A stretch of 64,000 nt of DNA from Acinetobacter sp. ANC 4173 (GTDB lineage: Bacteria; Pseudomonadota; Gammaproteobacteria; Pseudomonadales; Moraxellaceae), in assembly GCF_004331255.1 (NCBI RefSeq), contig NZ_SJOF01000004.1, forward strand, positions 62,001-126,000. The letters run 5' to 3'. Under the pieces are notes generated by a model. The model was given only the letters and a program-made list of their open reading frames with translations, did not search any database and had not been told where the DNA came from. This document shows positions 17,747-28,178 of the stretch, one piece after another. Within the stretch, counting starts at the first letter, position 1, and each line of letters opens with the position of its first letter. Position numbers and translations under genes: made by a program.

Positions 17747-18232
17747 TTATGAACTAAATGCCTTTTTCTTCGGGTCAGTATTGCCTAATTCTGGATGCTC
17801 AAGCGCATCTTTGCATTGTGCTTTGTCTCGTTCATAATCCGCTTTTTTCTGCGATACTGTCGCTGAGTTCTCCATAGTCTCCCGCGCCCAAACATCTAAA
17901 CCAGTCAATGCTTTTCGACACAATGCGTATTTGCCTTCAGTCACAGAGTCTGTCATTTTGACGTTAATACGCCAATCTGTACTTAGTTTACGCGCAGGTT
18001 TACGTACATTCTCTTCAATTAAATTCCGTTGCTTACGGTATACATAAGGATCTGCCTCGTTCATGAATCGCCATGCTTCATGTGCATAGGTGGTTGCATC
18101 ATTGGTTAATTTAGGCGCAGCCTTAATTTCAGCTTTCTTTTCAGCATGATCTGAAGATTGACCACAACCTTGTAATAACACCGCACTACTCAACACAGAA
18201 ACAACAAGAACAGGCGCTCTAAGTATTCGCAT
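17747..18232 (-). CDS. Hypothetical lipoprotein, 161 residues
   Basis: The N-terminus MRILRAPVLVVSVLSSAVLL followed by QGCGQ is a type II signal peptide with lipobox LQGC, so the mature protein starts at Cys23 and is membrane-anchored in the periplasm. The rest is hydrophilic and charged, with ATTYAHEAWRFMNEADPYVY and three cysteines, two of them near the end (KYALCRKAL, DKAQCKDAL). No enzymatic motif is visible. It looks like a conserved Acinetobacter hypothetical protein. It is divergent from azlC. Confidence 0.75.
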   Translation of the reverse strand: MRILRAPVLVVSVLSSAVLLQGCGQSSDHAEKKAEIKAAPKLTNDATTYAHEAWRFMNEADPYVYRKQRNLIEENVRKPARKLSTDWRINVKMTDSVTEGKYALCRKALTGLDVWARETMENSATVSQKKADYERDKAQCKDALEHPELGNTDPKKKAFSS

Positions 18233-18333
18233 TTAGGGAATCACCGCAACAATCTAGTAAGCACTATGCTAGTAAATTCGGCTACAATACACAATCTTAT
18301 TTGACCTATCGTTTAACTCTAACAAGGTGTGTC

Positions 18334-19092
18334 GTGTCACAACACAAATTAACACCCAAGCAAACGGCTGGCTTTTGGCAAGGTGCCAAAGATAGCCAAG
18401 CGATTATCTTAACTTATTTACCTGTTTCTTTTGCCTTTGGGGTTTCTGCGACGCAGTTTGGCTTTAGTGCTTGGGAAGCCTTATTTCTCTCTTGTACCAT
18501 GTATGCCGGTGCCAGCCAATTTCTGGTGGTTGCACTTTTAGGCAGTGGGACATCTATTTGGATGACTGCACTGACTGTCATTGCCTTGGATATTCGTCAT
18601 TTACTGTATGGTCCAGCCTTACAAAACCTAATTCAAGACCGATTAAACCTAAAAAAAACCGCGATTTGGGCGTGGGGACTGACTGATGAAGTCTTTGCTT
18701 CAGGCATGATCAAACTTTCTCAAAGACGCCAAGAATGGTCTGAATCATGGATGTTGGGACTGAGTTTATTTAGCTGGTTATCTTGGGCAACCGGCTCTTT
18801 TTTGGGTGGACTGTTTGCCGATCAAGTCAGCAATCTACCGCAGTTTCTTCAGGCTGCACTGGATTTCTTGTTGCCCGCGTTATTCCTCAGTTTCCTACTG
18901 GCTGCTTTTGAGAAAAAACATATTTTTGTGGTGAGCGTGACCATTTTAGTGTCTGCGATTGCCTGCTATTTCATTGATCTCTCTGCGGCAATTTTCATTG
19001 GTATTTCATCAGGTATATTTGCAGGTTTGTTTAAGCACTATGTCCTCAAACAACATGATGCAGAACTTACAGGAGCATCACATGAATCTTGA
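18334..19092 (+). CDS. azlC: AzlC family branched-chain amino acid exporter, large subunit
   Basis: The protein has AzlC landmarks: FWQGAKDSQAIILTYLPVSF near residue 12, MYAGASQFLVVALL near residue 58 and ALDIRHLLYGPAL near residue 89, with about seven membrane helices. With AzlD it forms a two-part exporter of branched-chain amino acids; in Bacillus it gives azaleucine resistance. I start at GTG 18334, preceded by AAGG, because upstream codons include only a TTG. The end overlaps azlD by 11 bases. Confidence 0.88.
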   Translation: MSQHKLTPKQTAGFWQGAKDSQAIILTYLPVSFAFGVSATQFGFSAWEALFLSCTMYAGASQFLVVALLGSGTSIWMTALTVIALDIRHLLYGPALQNLIQDRLNLKKTAIWAWGLTDEVFASGMIKLSQRRQEWSESWMLGLSLFSWLSWATGSFLGGLFADQVSNLPQFLQAALDFLLPALFLSFLLAAFEKKHIFVVSVTILVSAIACYFIDLSAAIFIGISSGIFAGLFKHYVLKQHDAELTGASHES

Positions 19093-19429
19093 GATTATAT
19101 TGGTGGGAGTTTTGGTCGGTATTGCCAATTTTGCCTCACGTTTTGGTCCTTTTTTTGTCATTCAAAAATTTCAACAGAATTCGCAAAAGCGTGGTGCATT
19201 GTGGTTAAAAATCGCCTTAGGCTCAATTGGTATTTCCGCCATTAGCTCCATGTTGGTCGTTGCAACTCTTCCACCATTGTTAGAAACACCCAATAAAAGT
19301 TTGGCAATGTTAATTGGGTTTTTGGTCCTGACTGGCTTGTATTTCAAGTTTAAGAAAATTGTACTCGCAACTTTAACTGCTGCGTTGACCTATGGTCTGG
19401 TTTATACCTATATGCCTTTTCATTTTTAA
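19082..19429 (+). CDS. azlD: AzlD domain protein, small subunit of the exporter
   Basis: The 115-residue protein begins MNLEIILVGVLVGIANFASR with an AGGAGC ribosome site upstream. It has four hydrophobic helices and the FASRFGPFF motif of AzlD. It overlaps the end of azlC by 11 bases, so the two are co-translated, matching the two-subunit exporter. Confidence 0.88.
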   Translation: MNLEIILVGVLVGIANFASRFGPFFVIQKFQQNSQKRGALWLKIALGSIGISAISSMLVVATLPPLLETPNKSLAMLIGFLVLTGLYFKFKKIVLATLTAALTYGLVYTYMPFHF

Positions 19430-19676
19430 TTTATTCTGAATGGATGATTCACAACCCAATTCATCACTTGAGAGCAATTTTCAGGTGATTAACTAAAAAG
19501 ATGAAATAAACTTACTTTATGAAAGTTAAATAATTTTGATTAAAAGCATAAATGATCCTGTCAGAATAAACTGCTCAAAAAATTGTTCGACAATCTTATT
19601 ATTTTATGTGAAACCGACCTGAACACGGCCTTGAGTTCTGCTATGCTAAAACCCCATTTACGCAAGGATGAATCAC

Positions 19677-20882
19677 ATGAGCGTGACTATTGGTACTCCC
19701 CTTCAATCTTCTGCATTTAAAGTTCTACTATTAGGGTCTGGTGAACTCGGAAAAGAAGTGGTGATTTCACTGCAACGTTTGGGTGTCGAAGTACACGCAG
19801 CTGACCGATATGACCATGCTCCTGCCATGCAAGTTGCGCATTATCAACATACCTTGAATATGGCAGATCCTGAAGAATTAAAACAACTCATTAATCAAGT
19901 TCAACCCAACCTTATTGTTCCTGAAATTGAAGCGATCGCGACTGAAGTTCTGGTCGAAATTGAAGCACAACAAATCGCGACCATTATTCCTTCTGCCAAA
20001 GCCGTGAACCTTACCATGAACCGTGAAGGTATTCGTCGCTTGGCTGCGGAAGAACTTGGTTTACCCACGTCTGCTTACCGTTTTGCCGACTCTCTTGAAT
20101 CTTTCCGCGCTGCTTGTGATGACATTGGTTATCCAAACTTTGTGAAACCGGTCATGTCCTCTTCGGGCAAAGGTCAATCACGTGTAAAAAGCTTTGCTGA
20201 AGTGGATGCTGCTTGGGAATATGCGCAAACAGGTGGCCGTGTAAATCAAGGTACTGTCATTGTGGAATCACAAATTGACTTTGATTTTGAAATTACCTTA
20301 CTCACTGTTCGTGCTAAAAATGCAGAAACAGGTGAAATTGAAACCCAATACTGCGACCCAATTGGCCATCGTCAAGATTCTGGTGATTATGTAGAAAGCT
20401 GGCAGCCACAACCCATGACAGCAGTGGCTTTGGAAGAAGCAAAACGTATTTCTCATAAAGTCACGACTGCTTTAGGTGGTTGCGGTATTTTTGGTGTGGA
20501 ATTGTTTGTCAAAGGTGACAAAGTGTGGTTTAGTGAGGTCTCACCTCGTCCACACGATACAGGTCTTGTGACTTTAGCTTCTCAATATCAAAGCGAATTT
20601 GAATTACATGCACGCGCCATTTTAGGCTTGCCTGTCAATACCGCTCGCCACAGTGTTGCTGCAAGTGCTGTCATTTATGCAGGTGTGGATGATACCAATC
20701 TTTCCTTCTCTGGCTTAAATCTTGCTTTGGCAAATCCAAATACTGATTTACGTCTGTTCGGAAAACCTGAAGGTTTTAAACGCCGCCGTATGGGTGTTAC
20801 TACTGCACGCGCTGAAACCACCGATCAAGCACGTGAACTGGCACAACACGCTGCGGATCAAGTCATTGTGAATCAGAACTAA
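19677..20882 (+). CDS. purT: Formate-dependent phosphoribosylglycinamide formyltransferase (GAR transformylase 2)
   Basis: The 401-residue protein aligns along its length with E. coli PurT as I recall it: [13 protein letters not shown] near residue 16, [32 protein letters not shown] and [12 protein letters not shown], then [20 protein letters not shown] and PHDTGLVTL. It is an ATP-grasp enzyme that forms formyl-GAR from formate, ATP and GAR in purine synthesis. The ATG at 19677 has AAGGA eight bases upstream; the ATG three codons earlier overlaps that site. glnD follows after 26 bases. Confidence 0.96.
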   Translation: MSVTIGTPLQSSAFKVLLLGSGELGKEVVISLQRLGVEVHAADRYDHAPAMQVAHYQHTLNMADPEELKQLINQVQPNLIVPEIEAIATEVLVEIEAQQIATIIPSAKAVNLTMNREGIRRLAAEELGLPTSAYRFADSLESFRAACDDIGYPNFVKPVMSSSGKGQSRVKSFAEVDAAWEYAQTGGRVNQGTVIVESQIDFDFEITLLTVRAKNAETGEIETQYCDPIGHRQDSGDYVESWQPQPMTAVALEEAKRISHKVTTALGGCGIFGVELFVKGDKVWFSEVSPRPHDTGLVTLASQYQSEFELHARAILGLPVNTARHSVAASAVIYAGVDDTNLSFSGLNLALANPNTDLRLFGKPEGFKRRRMGVTTARAETTDQARELAQHAADQVIVNQN

Positions 20883-20908
20883 CTTATACATATTACGGAC
20901 TCCTGTTC

Positions 20909-23575
20909 ATGATCAATACTTCACCATTATTGAATTACGTCAAAAGTAACCATGATATTCAAGCGATTAACCAATGGCGTACCGATGTAGAAAAGCAATT
21001 ACAGGAAAGTTTTGAACATGGACAGCCCATTCGTGAAATTATTTTAGCGCGCTCTAATCTGATTGATGAAGCACTGCAATTTCTCTGGCAACATGCTGAG
21101 TTAGATCAAACCAATCTCGGTCTGTTTGCGGTCGGGGGCTACGGTCGCCATGAAATGCTGCCATATTCAGATGTCGACATTATGATTTTGTCGGAAGATG
21201 AAATTACAGCAGATCAAGAGAAACTGATTTCTACTTTTATTTCTTCGCTTTGGGATGTTGGCAATTTTAAACCCGGCATCAGTGTGCGTAGCATTCGCCA
21301 ATGTGTCGAAGAAGCCACCAATGATCTCACTGTTGCCACTACCCTAATTGAAGCACGTCTAATTATCGGCTATGAACATCTCGCACGTTGGCCGCGTCGC
21401 ATTGTTTCGCAAACTTGGACAGATAAAACTTTCTTTGACGCGAAAATGGAAGAACAACATCGCCGTTACGCACAACACAACAATACTGAAAGTAATTTAG
21501 AACCCGACATTAAAAATGCTCCGGGCGGTATCCGGGATATTAACCAAATTGGCTGGATTGCTAAACGCCATTTCCGAGTGAACCGTATTTATGACTTAGT
21601 CCATTTGGGCTTTATTTCTGAGTTTGAACTCGGTGTATTGGAAGAAGCCGAAAGTTTCTTATGGGAAATTCGCCATCATTTACACCGTCTAACCAAACGT
21701 GACGAGAACCGTTTATTATTTGACTATCAGCGTGACATTGCTGGTATGTTTGGTTATGTACGTGAAGAAGATAAGTCACCCAACTATCCAATTGAACAAT
21801 TCATGAAACGGTACTACCGTACTGCGCAACAGGTGTCTACCCTGAATGAAATGTTGTTGGCATATTTTAGTGAATCCGTTATTACCCCACGACTGCCACA
21901 ATATGAACGTCAAATTGTAGAAATTAATGATAATTTCAAACTAGTCGATGGCAAATTGGCAGTTCAGCACCATAAAATTTTCGCTGAAAAGCCTAGTGCA
22001 ATTTTAGAATTATTCTATTTACTCGCGAACCGTCCAGAAATTGAAGGCATTCGCGCGCGCACCTTACGTCTACTCATACTCGCAGCGAAACGCATTGATC
22101 AGGCTTATCGCGATAATCCTGAACACCAAGCCTTGTTCATGGCAATTATTCGTTCGCCTTACCGCTTATATGACACCATGGTCGCGATGAAGCGTTATGG
22201 CGTTCTGGGTAACTATATTCCTGCTTTCGGACAAATTATGGGACTCATGCAATATGATTTGTTCCATATTTATACGGTCGATGCACACACTTTATTATTA
22301 TTGCGTAACTTAAATCGCTTTAAAGAGCCTGAATTTGCCAAAGATTTCCCTGTCGTCAGTTCAGTATTCCAACGTTTAGCACGACGTGACATTGTATTTT
22401 TAGCCGCCTTATTCCACGACATCGCCAAAGGACGTGGCGGTGACCATAGTGAACTTGGTGCAGATGATGCCATTGAGTTCTGTCGCGTACACGGATTTAC
22501 CGAGCGTGAATGCAAACTGGTGGCTTGGCTAATTCAAAATCATCTACTCATGTCACTGACGGCACAGAAAAAAGACATTTCTGACCCCGATGTGGTGAAA
22601 GATTTCGCAGAAAAACTGGGGGATATGGAGCATTTAGATTACCTCTATACCCTCACTGTTGCCGATATTAATGCGACCAACCCAAAACTTTGGAACTCAT
22701 GGCGCGCATCACTCATGCGCCAACTCTACACGCATGCTCGCGACATTATTCGCACAGGTCTTGGTCGCCCCGTCGACTACCAAATGCTGATAGAAGACAC
22801 CAAATTTGCAGCCAGTGAAATGTTGGTCAACGATTTTTCTTTGGCTGATGTAGAAAAAGTCTGGCAAGAACTCGGTGATGAATATTTCATTAAAGAATCG
22901 GCTGATGAAATTGCTTGGCATACCCGCGCAATATTAGAACACGGTGAAAATCCTGCACCGTTAGTATTAATGCGTGCACATCGTATTTCTGCGCAAGATG
23001 CGGTACAGATCTTTATTTATACGCGCGACCAACCCAACTTATTCGCAACCACTGTGGCCATTTTAGATCGAATGAATCTGGATGTTCAGGATGCGCGAAT
23101 TATTACTGCGACTACAGCATTTAGTTTGGATACCTATGTGGTTTTAGACCGTTTTGGCACCTTATTAACCGATCCTGAACGTGAGGCTACGGTTATTCAC
23201 TCGCTCACCTCAGCACTCAGCCAATCTGATAAATATCCGGGATTAATGCAGCGCCGTATTCCACGCCAACTTCGCCATTTTGATATTGAAAATACGGTAG
23301 ATGTAACCTTGAATGAAGCGTTACAGCAAAATATGGTTGAAATTTCTACACTTGACCATCCGGGATTACTTGCGAAAATTGGTGGTCTGTTTATGATGCA
23401 AGGTTTAGACATTCACTCTGCTAAAATTGCCACTTTAGGCGAACGCGCCGAAGATATCTTCTTTGTGACCAAAAAAGATGGCTCACCAATGACGGAAGAA
23501 GAAACGGTATTATTTGCCAATCAACTGAAGCTAGCATTGGATGAAGCCTCTAATCAGGTCTGTGGTCAACATTAA
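20909..23575 (+). CDS. glnD: [Protein-PII] uridylyltransferase/uridylyl-removing enzyme
   Basis: The 888-residue protein has the GlnD order of domains. A nucleotidyltransferase domain contains [19 protein letters not shown] near residue 75. A helical linker carries the [20 protein letters not shown] motif. An HD phosphohydrolase domain contains [20 protein letters not shown] near residue 495. Two C-terminal ACT domains (near 700 and 815) bind glutamine. It uridylylates PII when nitrogen is short and removes UMP when glutamine is high. It is preceded by purT and followed 25 bases later by dapC on the same strand. Confidence 0.97.
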   Translation: MINTSPLLNYVKSNHDIQAINQWRTDVEKQLQESFEHGQPIREIILARSNLIDEALQFLWQHAELDQTNLGLFAVGGYGRHEMLPYSDVDIMILSEDEITADQEKLISTFISSLWDVGNFKPGISVRSIRQCVEEATNDLTVATTLIEARLIIGYEHLARWPRRIVSQTWTDKTFFDAKMEEQHRRYAQHNNTESNLEPDIKNAPGGIRDINQIGWIAKRHFRVNRIYDLVHLGFISEFELGVLEEAESFLWEIRHHLHRLTKRDENRLLFDYQRDIAGMFGYVREEDKSPNYPIEQFMKRYYRTAQQVSTLNEMLLAYFSESVITPRLPQYERQIVEINDNFKLVDGKLAVQHHKIFAEKPSAILELFYLLANRPEIEGIRARTLRLLILAAKRIDQAYRDNPEHQALFMAIIRSPYRLYDTMVAMKRYGVLGNYIPAFGQIMGLMQYDLFHIYTVDAHTLLLLRNLNRFKEPEFAKDFPVVSSVFQRLARRDIVFLAALFHDIAKGRGGDHSELGADDAIEFCRVHGFTERECKLVAWLIQNHLLMSLTAQKKDISDPDVVKDFAEKLGDMEHLDYLYTLTVADINATNPKLWNSWRASLMRQLYTHARDIIRTGLGRPVDYQMLIEDTKFAASEMLVNDFSLADVEKVWQELGDEYFIKESADEIAWHTRAILEHGENPAPLVLMRAHRISAQDAVQIFIYTRDQPNLFATTVAILDRMNLDVQDARIITATTAFSLDTYVVLDRFGTLLTDPEREATVIHSLTSALSQSDKYPGLMQRRIPRQLRHFDIENTVDVTLNEALQQNMVEISTLDHPGLLAKIGGLFMMQGLDIHSAKIATLGERAEDIFFVTKKDGSPMTEEETVLFANQLKLALDEASNQVCGQH

Positions 23576-23600
23576 TTTTTAACGTTCGGGTATCCGTTTC

Positions 23601-24770
23601 ATGAACTCTAGTTTATCCCTATTACATCCTTATCCATTTGAAAAGTTAAATAAACTTTTTAAGGATGTACAACCTGCAGATTTACCTTTGATTCCTCTTT
23701 CGATTGGAGAACCAAAGCATCCTGCACCAGAGTTTGTGAAACAGGCGATTATTGATAATTTCCAGCATCTATCGACCTATCCAAACAGTAAAGGTTTACC
23801 TGAATTACGCCTTAGCATTGCCAACTGGTTAACGCGACGTTTTCATCTCAATCAAATTAATCCTGAACAGGAAATTTTGCCTGTTTCAGGGACGCGTGAA
23901 GCGATTTTTTCATTCGTACAAGCTCTGATTAACCGTGATGAAAAACCGTATGTGGTGATGCCAAACCCGTTCTATCAAATTTATGAAGGGGCAACTTTAC
24001 TGGCAGGTGCAGAACCTTATTTCATCAACTGTACCGAAGAAAATGGCTATTTAGGTGATTTTGATGCGGTACCTGCTGAAGTCTGGGAAAAAACAGCACT
24101 CTTGTTTGTTTGTACACCGGGCAACCCAACAGGCGCGGTACTGTCTAAAGAACAATTTAAAAAGCTGATTGCGCTATCCGATCAATACGGTTTTGTGATT
24201 GCATCAGATGAATGCTATTCAGAGCTTTGGTTTGATCAAGCTCCAACTGGACTTTTAGAAGTTTGTGCTGAAATTGGACGCGATGACTACAAAAACTGTG
24301 TCGTGTTCCATTCACTGTCAAAGCGTTCAAACTTACCGGGTATGCGTTCTGGTTTTGTTGCGGGCGATGCAGCCTTATTAAAACCATATTTGCAATATCG
24401 TACTTATCACGGTGCAGCAATGCCTGTTCAACATCAGTTGGCCTCTATTGCAGCATGGGATGATGAAGCACACGTTGAAGAAAATCGCGTGCAGTACCGT
24501 GCCAAGTTTGATTTATTTCAAAATGAATTGGGACAGCTATTACCCATACAAAAACCTGATGCGGGCTTTTATTATTGGCTTAAAGTAGATAATGATGAAG
24601 CTTTTGCCAAAATGTTAATGGAAAAAGCTCATGTAAAAGTCCTTCCAGGACGCTATTTATCGCGTGATACCGCGACTGGTAACCCTGGTGAAAACCATGT
24701 CCGTCTCGCTCTAGTTGCAGACCTTGCACAGTGTGAGCAAGTAATCGCGCGATTAAAAGCCATTTTATAA
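23601..24770 (+). CDS. dapC: Succinyldiaminopimelate transaminase
   Basis: This 389-residue class I/II PLP aminotransferase begins MNSSLSLLHPYPFEKLNKLF. It has IPLSIGEPKHPAPEFV near residue 30, VCTPGNPTGAVLSKEQF near residue 170 and VFHSLSKRSNLPGMRSGFVA near residue 233, where the lysine in SLSKRS binds PLP. These are the DapC signatures. It makes N-succinyl-LL-diaminopimelate in lysine and cell-wall synthesis. glnD-dapC adjacency is common in gamma- and beta-proteobacteria and supports the call. Confidence 0.93.
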   Translation: MNSSLSLLHPYPFEKLNKLFKDVQPADLPLIPLSIGEPKHPAPEFVKQAIIDNFQHLSTYPNSKGLPELRLSIANWLTRRFHLNQINPEQEILPVSGTREAIFSFVQALINRDEKPYVVMPNPFYQIYEGATLLAGAEPYFINCTEENGYLGDFDAVPAEVWEKTALLFVCTPGNPTGAVLSKEQFKKLIALSDQYGFVIASDECYSELWFDQAPTGLLEVCAEIGRDDYKNCVVFHSLSKRSNLPGMRSGFVAGDAALLKPYLQYRTYHGAAMPVQHQLASIAAWDDEAHVEENRVQYRAKFDLFQNELGQLLPIQKPDAGFYYWLKVDNDEAFAKMLMEKAHVKVLPGRYLSRDTATGNPGENHVRLALVADLAQCEQVIARLKAIL

Positions 24771-24784
24771 TTAGTCTGAAAAAA

Positions 24785-24816
24785 ACAAGGGGCATTCTCA
24801 ACAGCCCCTTGGTTTA
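24785..24816 (-). terminator. Hairpin terminator between dapC and the decayed locus
   Basis: The stem AAGGGGC/GCCCCTT is followed on the minus strand by a run of seven T residues and on the plus strand only by GGTTT. It is therefore stronger for minus-strand transcription from the decayed locus. It can also stop dapC transcripts. Confidence 0.65.
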
Positions 24817-24990
24817 ATCACTAAAAATATTTCAAATGACCATCTATAGCTTGTAAGCAAATTTACTGCTTTTATGCACCCGAGTAACAATAGAAAAAAC
24901 AAATACTTACATACTTTTCACTGGTTAAATTAGTCGTATTGACTTAAATATTTAATTGTTCATTTAACAGTTAACTCGCCATAGCATCCA

Positions 24991-25460
24991 TCAAGCCATA
25001 TGCACCAACTTATACTCCGGATAATACTGTTCCTCATTGGTGCTATCCATATAAGGTATCCCAACACCCGAACGCAGCTCGTTTAACAGGTTTTCGTTGC
25101 TGAATGGAAACATACTGAAACCTGATTATTCGGAATTACAGGCGTACGAATCGTATTTTTGATACTTAACTCTTGTTCAGAATCATTATACATATAGGCA
25201 AATTGCGTAGACAACTTATCGGGGAAATTCAGATTTTCTTGTACTCCCCCCTGTATTGGTTCGTTTACCCGCTTGTAGCAGCTTATGTGAACTACCTGCA
25301 ACGATGCTTTTTTCAGTCAAATCAAAGGATGCCAGCATGATTTAAGCATTCGGGTTCATTTCATCTCAATCTCGTATTGTTCACCTGCAAAAGGTTTAAA
25401 TGCATGCTGGTAGCCAGAGAAATCCATTTGATGACTCCGCCTTTTACAACAGTCTGCCAT
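24991..25460 (-). pseudogene. Decayed two-gene locus of unknown family (multiple frameshifts)
   Basis: On the minus strand coding-like stretches jump between frames. First, 25460-25357 reads MADCCKRRSHQMDFSGYQHA and ends GEQYEIEMK. Its stop overlaps an ATG (AAATGA) that opens MNPNA, which meets a stop. After that come MLASFDLTEKSIVAGSSHKL, then after a six-C homopolymer at 25246-25251 a frame change to LNFPDKLSTQFAYMYNDSEQ. A further frame change leads to LLNELRSGVGIPYMDSTNEE, ending HMA at 24991. Overlapping start/stop and uniform codon use suggest two once-coupled genes that have decayed. I do not recognise the family; a type VI secretion or prophage-associated origin is only a guess. Confidence 0.5.
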
Positions 25461-25504
25461 GTAAAATAATTATTCATCATAAAATAGATCTGTAGAGTCA
25501 TCGA

Positions 25505-26119
25505 TTAAAGCATTATCAAAACCATAGCAAATCCTAAAAAACAACAACCTGTCAGCCTATACAATACCCTCGTATTCCTTTTTAAAAAGAGATTCCAGCC
25601 ACTAAAATTGAATAGTTTAAGCAAAAACAAATTCCAGAACAGAACAACACAGACCATCCATAGGCATATCAAAAATAGCTGTTTAAAATTAAATTGATTG
25701 TAGACCAATAAAATCAGACTACTATAAAACATCAAATTTTTCGGATTAAGCACACTAGATTGCAAACCTTGAGCGAAACATAAAACGCTTGATGTCTTTA
25801 TTCGGATTTGATCTTGATCTGCTAAATGCTCATTTTCTTTGTCACGATAACGAAAACATTGCAACGCCAAATAAAGTAAATAAGCTCCCCCTAAACAGCT
25901 GAAGAGTTGTAATAGAATGGGATGAATTTGACCTAAGCCCCACAACAAGACAAAGATCAACAACAAAATCAGTGCATTTCCAACCGCAATTCCCAATACG
26001 CTATAACGTGCTAATTTTGAACCATATTTCATTGAATGAATTAAAATAAGGAAAAAATCAGGTCCCGGAGAAAGTAAAGCAATAAAATGCGTAACTGCAA
26101 TAAAAAAGAATAACTCCAT
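25505..26119 (-). CDS. LysE/RhtB family amino acid exporter
   Basis: The 204-residue protein has six hydrophobic helices and the LysE-family N-terminal signature MELFFFIAVTHFIALLSPGP followed by DFFLILIHSMKYG. The segment QGLQSSVLNPKNLMFYSSLI contains the conserved NPK motif. It should export an amino acid or amino-acid derivative across the inner membrane. It is followed upstream, on the same strand, by an AraC-type gene 41 bases away that may regulate it. The substrate is unknown. Confidence 0.88.
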   Translation of the reverse strand: MELFFFIAVTHFIALLSPGPDFFLILIHSMKYGSKLARYSVLGIAVGNALILLLIFVLLWGLGQIHPILLQLFSCLGGAYLLYLALQCFRYRDKENEHLADQDQIRIKTSSVLCFAQGLQSSVLNPKNLMFYSSLILLVYNQFNFKQLFLICLWMVCVVLFWNLFLLKLFNFSGWNLFLKRNTRVLYRLTGCCFLGFAMVLIML

Positions 26120-26160
26120 AACTCATCTCAACTAAATTTTGAGACAAGCCTAGAACCTAC

Positions 26161-27045
26161 TTAAATTGAATTCTTGTATAAAATTGCGCGACGGTGCTGC
26201 TTTTGATAGAACTTCGGCGTGGTCCCTGTCAACTGCTTAAACACACGTTGAAAATGACTTTGATCACTAAAACCCAATTGATAACTCATTTCAGCAATAT
26301 CCTTACCTTGCCTTAAGAGCTTTCTCGCCTGATTAATTTTTAAATTGAGTTGATAGGCATGAGGCGTTAACCCCAACTTCGACTTAAATAAACGAATGAT
26401 GGCGTAGCGACTTAACCCACTTTGCTCAGACAATTGCTGTAATGATAAAAACTCAGCATTGCCACTCAACCTAGAAAGTAGCAATTGGAACTCCTGCTGC
26501 GCATAGCTATTTTCGGTAAGTAATTCCAAGTGCAAATTGGGAAATAACAGCTCAGTTAAGGTTTGAATTAGCGACTGTTCTTTCTGTAAATATGAAATGG
26601 AAGAATCAAATAAACTTTGATTTAAATGGCAAAAATCTGAATATAGTCGTTCTGATTGATAAAGTTGAGGTTTATACTGAGGAACTGCATCACAACGAAA
26701 ATCCTGTTTAGTTTCATGTAGTAACTTTTGTAACCAGAGCATATCCAGATGCATCATTTGATAACTCCACGCCTGATTGGGTTCAGGATTACAGGAATGC
26801 TCAACATGCGCAGGGATAAGAACAAGGGTTCCCGATTCTATGGGCCATGTCCCCACAAAATGACTATTAAAAATACTTCGACCGACATCTACTGCCCCTA
26901 TAGAAAAGGTCGGATGGCTATGTGCTTTATAACAAGCACGACTGTTACATGCCCTACGTGTTTCCACATAAGGCATATTCGGATTATTCCAAAATTCGAC
27001 CTGAATTTCAGAAAAACTTTGCTGCGTCATTAATCCATTTAACAT
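26161..27045 (-). CDS. AraC family transcriptional regulator
   Basis: The 294-residue protein has an N-terminal AraC-type cupin domain (KAHSHPTFSIGAVDVGRSIF, then LVLIPAHVEHSCNPEPNQAW). The C-terminal domain has two helix-turn-helix motifs (LSLQQLSEQSGLSRYAIIRL and DIAEMSYQLGFSDQSHFQRV, then FKQLTGTTPKFYQ). This architecture is common for regulators paired with LysE exporters, and the exporter gene lies directly downstream. A second possible start is the ATG at 27030. Confidence 0.9.
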   Translation of the reverse strand: MLNGLMTQQSFSEIQVEFWNNPNMPYVETRRACNSRACYKAHSHPTFSIGAVDVGRSIFNSHFVGTWPIESGTLVLIPAHVEHSCNPEPNQAWSYQMMHLDMLWLQKLLHETKQDFRCDAVPQYKPQLYQSERLYSDFCHLNQSLFDSSISYLQKEQSLIQTLTELLFPNLHLELLTENSYAQQEFQLLLSRLSGNAEFLSLQQLSEQSGLSRYAIIRLFKSKLGLTPHAYQLNLKINQARKLLRQGKDIAEMSYQLGFSDQSHFQRVFKQLTGTTPKFYQKQHRRAILYKNSI

Positions 27046-27050
27046 TACAC

Positions 27051-27533
27051 TTATTTTTGTAATGCCTTTTCAATCTCTTCTTCTAAAGCTTCAGGTTTAG
27101 TTGTTGGCGCAAAACGGTTTAAAACGGTTCCATCTTTGCCAATTAAGAATTTGGTAAAATTCCATTTAATGCCGCTACCTAAAACACCTTTGCTGTTATT
27201 GGTTAAATAACGAAAAATGGCATGGGCTTCTGGTCCTTTTACGTCGACCTTGGCAAACATTGGAAAAGTGACCCCGTAATTTTTCTGGCAAAATGCTCCA
27301 ATTTGGTCGTTTGAACCTGGATCTTGTCCACCAAATTGATTACATGGGAAGCCAAGCACTTCCAACCCCTGCGGCTTATATTTTTCATATAATTTTTCTA
27401 AACCAGCAAATTGCGGGGTAAACCCACACTTACTCGCAGTGTTTACGATTAATAAAACTTTCCCCTTATAATCGGCAAAAGCTTTATTTTTTCCATCTAG
27501 TAACTCAGCTTCAAACTGATAAATGTTGGTCAT
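27051..27533 (-). CDS. Glutathione peroxidase family protein
   Basis: The 160-residue thioredoxin-fold protein has the catalytic cysteine in [11 protein letters not shown] near residue 37. The catalytic glutamine lies in [14 protein letters not shown] near residue 71, and the tryptophan/asparagine pair is in [13 protein letters not shown]. It uses cysteine, not selenocysteine. Such enzymes (BtuE-like) reduce lipid or organic hydroperoxides, often with thioredoxin. Its ATG overlaps the stop of msrB (ATGA), giving a coupled oxidative-damage repair pair. Confidence 0.93.
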   Translation of the reverse strand: MTNIYQFEAELLDGKNKAFADYKGKVLLIVNTASKCGFTPQFAGLEKLYEKYKPQGLEVLGFPCNQFGGQDPGSNDQIGAFCQKNYGVTFPMFAKVDVKGPEAHAIFRYLTNNSKGVLGSGIKWNFTKFLIGKDGTVLNRFAPTTKPEALEEEIEKALQK

Positions 27534-27949
27534 GGATAGGTTTCCTCGTCATTTTTTTCTTGTGATTGTAATTCTAATGAAGCCGAATTTACGCAATAAC
27601 GCAATCCTGTCGGCTGCGGACCATCCTCAAAAACATGCCCTAAATGAGCGTCACAATGATGACAAACTATTTCAGTTCTTTCCATACCATGTGAACTATC
27701 TTGTAATTCATCAATTGCTCCTCCAACAATTGGCTTAAAAAAACTTGGCCAGCCACAACCACTGTCAAATTTCGTCGTAGACGAAAATAACGGTGTACCA
27801 CAGCAACGACACACATAAGTTCCTTCTTGCTTGGTATTCCAATATTTCCCCGTAAAAGCAGGTTCTGTTCCTTTTTGTCGAGTTATACGGAATTCTTCTG
27901 GTGATAACTCTCTTTGCCATTCTCGGTCTGTTTTACTGAGTTTTCCCAT
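27530..27949 (-). CDS. msrB: Peptide-methionine (R)-S-oxide reductase
   Basis: The 139-residue protein has the two zinc-binding CxxC motifs (CRCC near residue 48 and CHHC near residue 97), the [10 protein letters not shown] motif and the catalytic cysteine in [10 protein letters not shown] near residue 120. It reduces the R epimer of methionine sulfoxide in proteins. Its stop overlaps the start of the peroxidase gene by four bases. Confidence 0.95.
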   Translation of the reverse strand: MGKLSKTDREWQRELSPEEFRITRQKGTEPAFTGKYWNTKQEGTYVCRCCGTPLFSSTTKFDSGCGWPSFFKPIVGGAIDELQDSSHGMERTEIVCHHCDAHLGHVFEDGPQPTGLRYCVNSASLELQSQEKNDEETYP

Positions 27950-28178
27950 GATTATTTCCCTTTCTATCTTGCTGTTTAAAATAAGATAATCTTATATTTA
28001 CGTGATTCATCTTAAAATTTCTAGTCTTTACTTAACAATTTACAAAAGACTTATAATTTCAATAAAAGCAAAAAGTAAGCAAATACTCAAAATCTAGTAA
28101 GCATTTTTATTAATTCAATGCTTTTTTGTGAGCAAAATTGGTGCTATTCTTGTGATCGTGCTTACTCAGGATTAAAAA

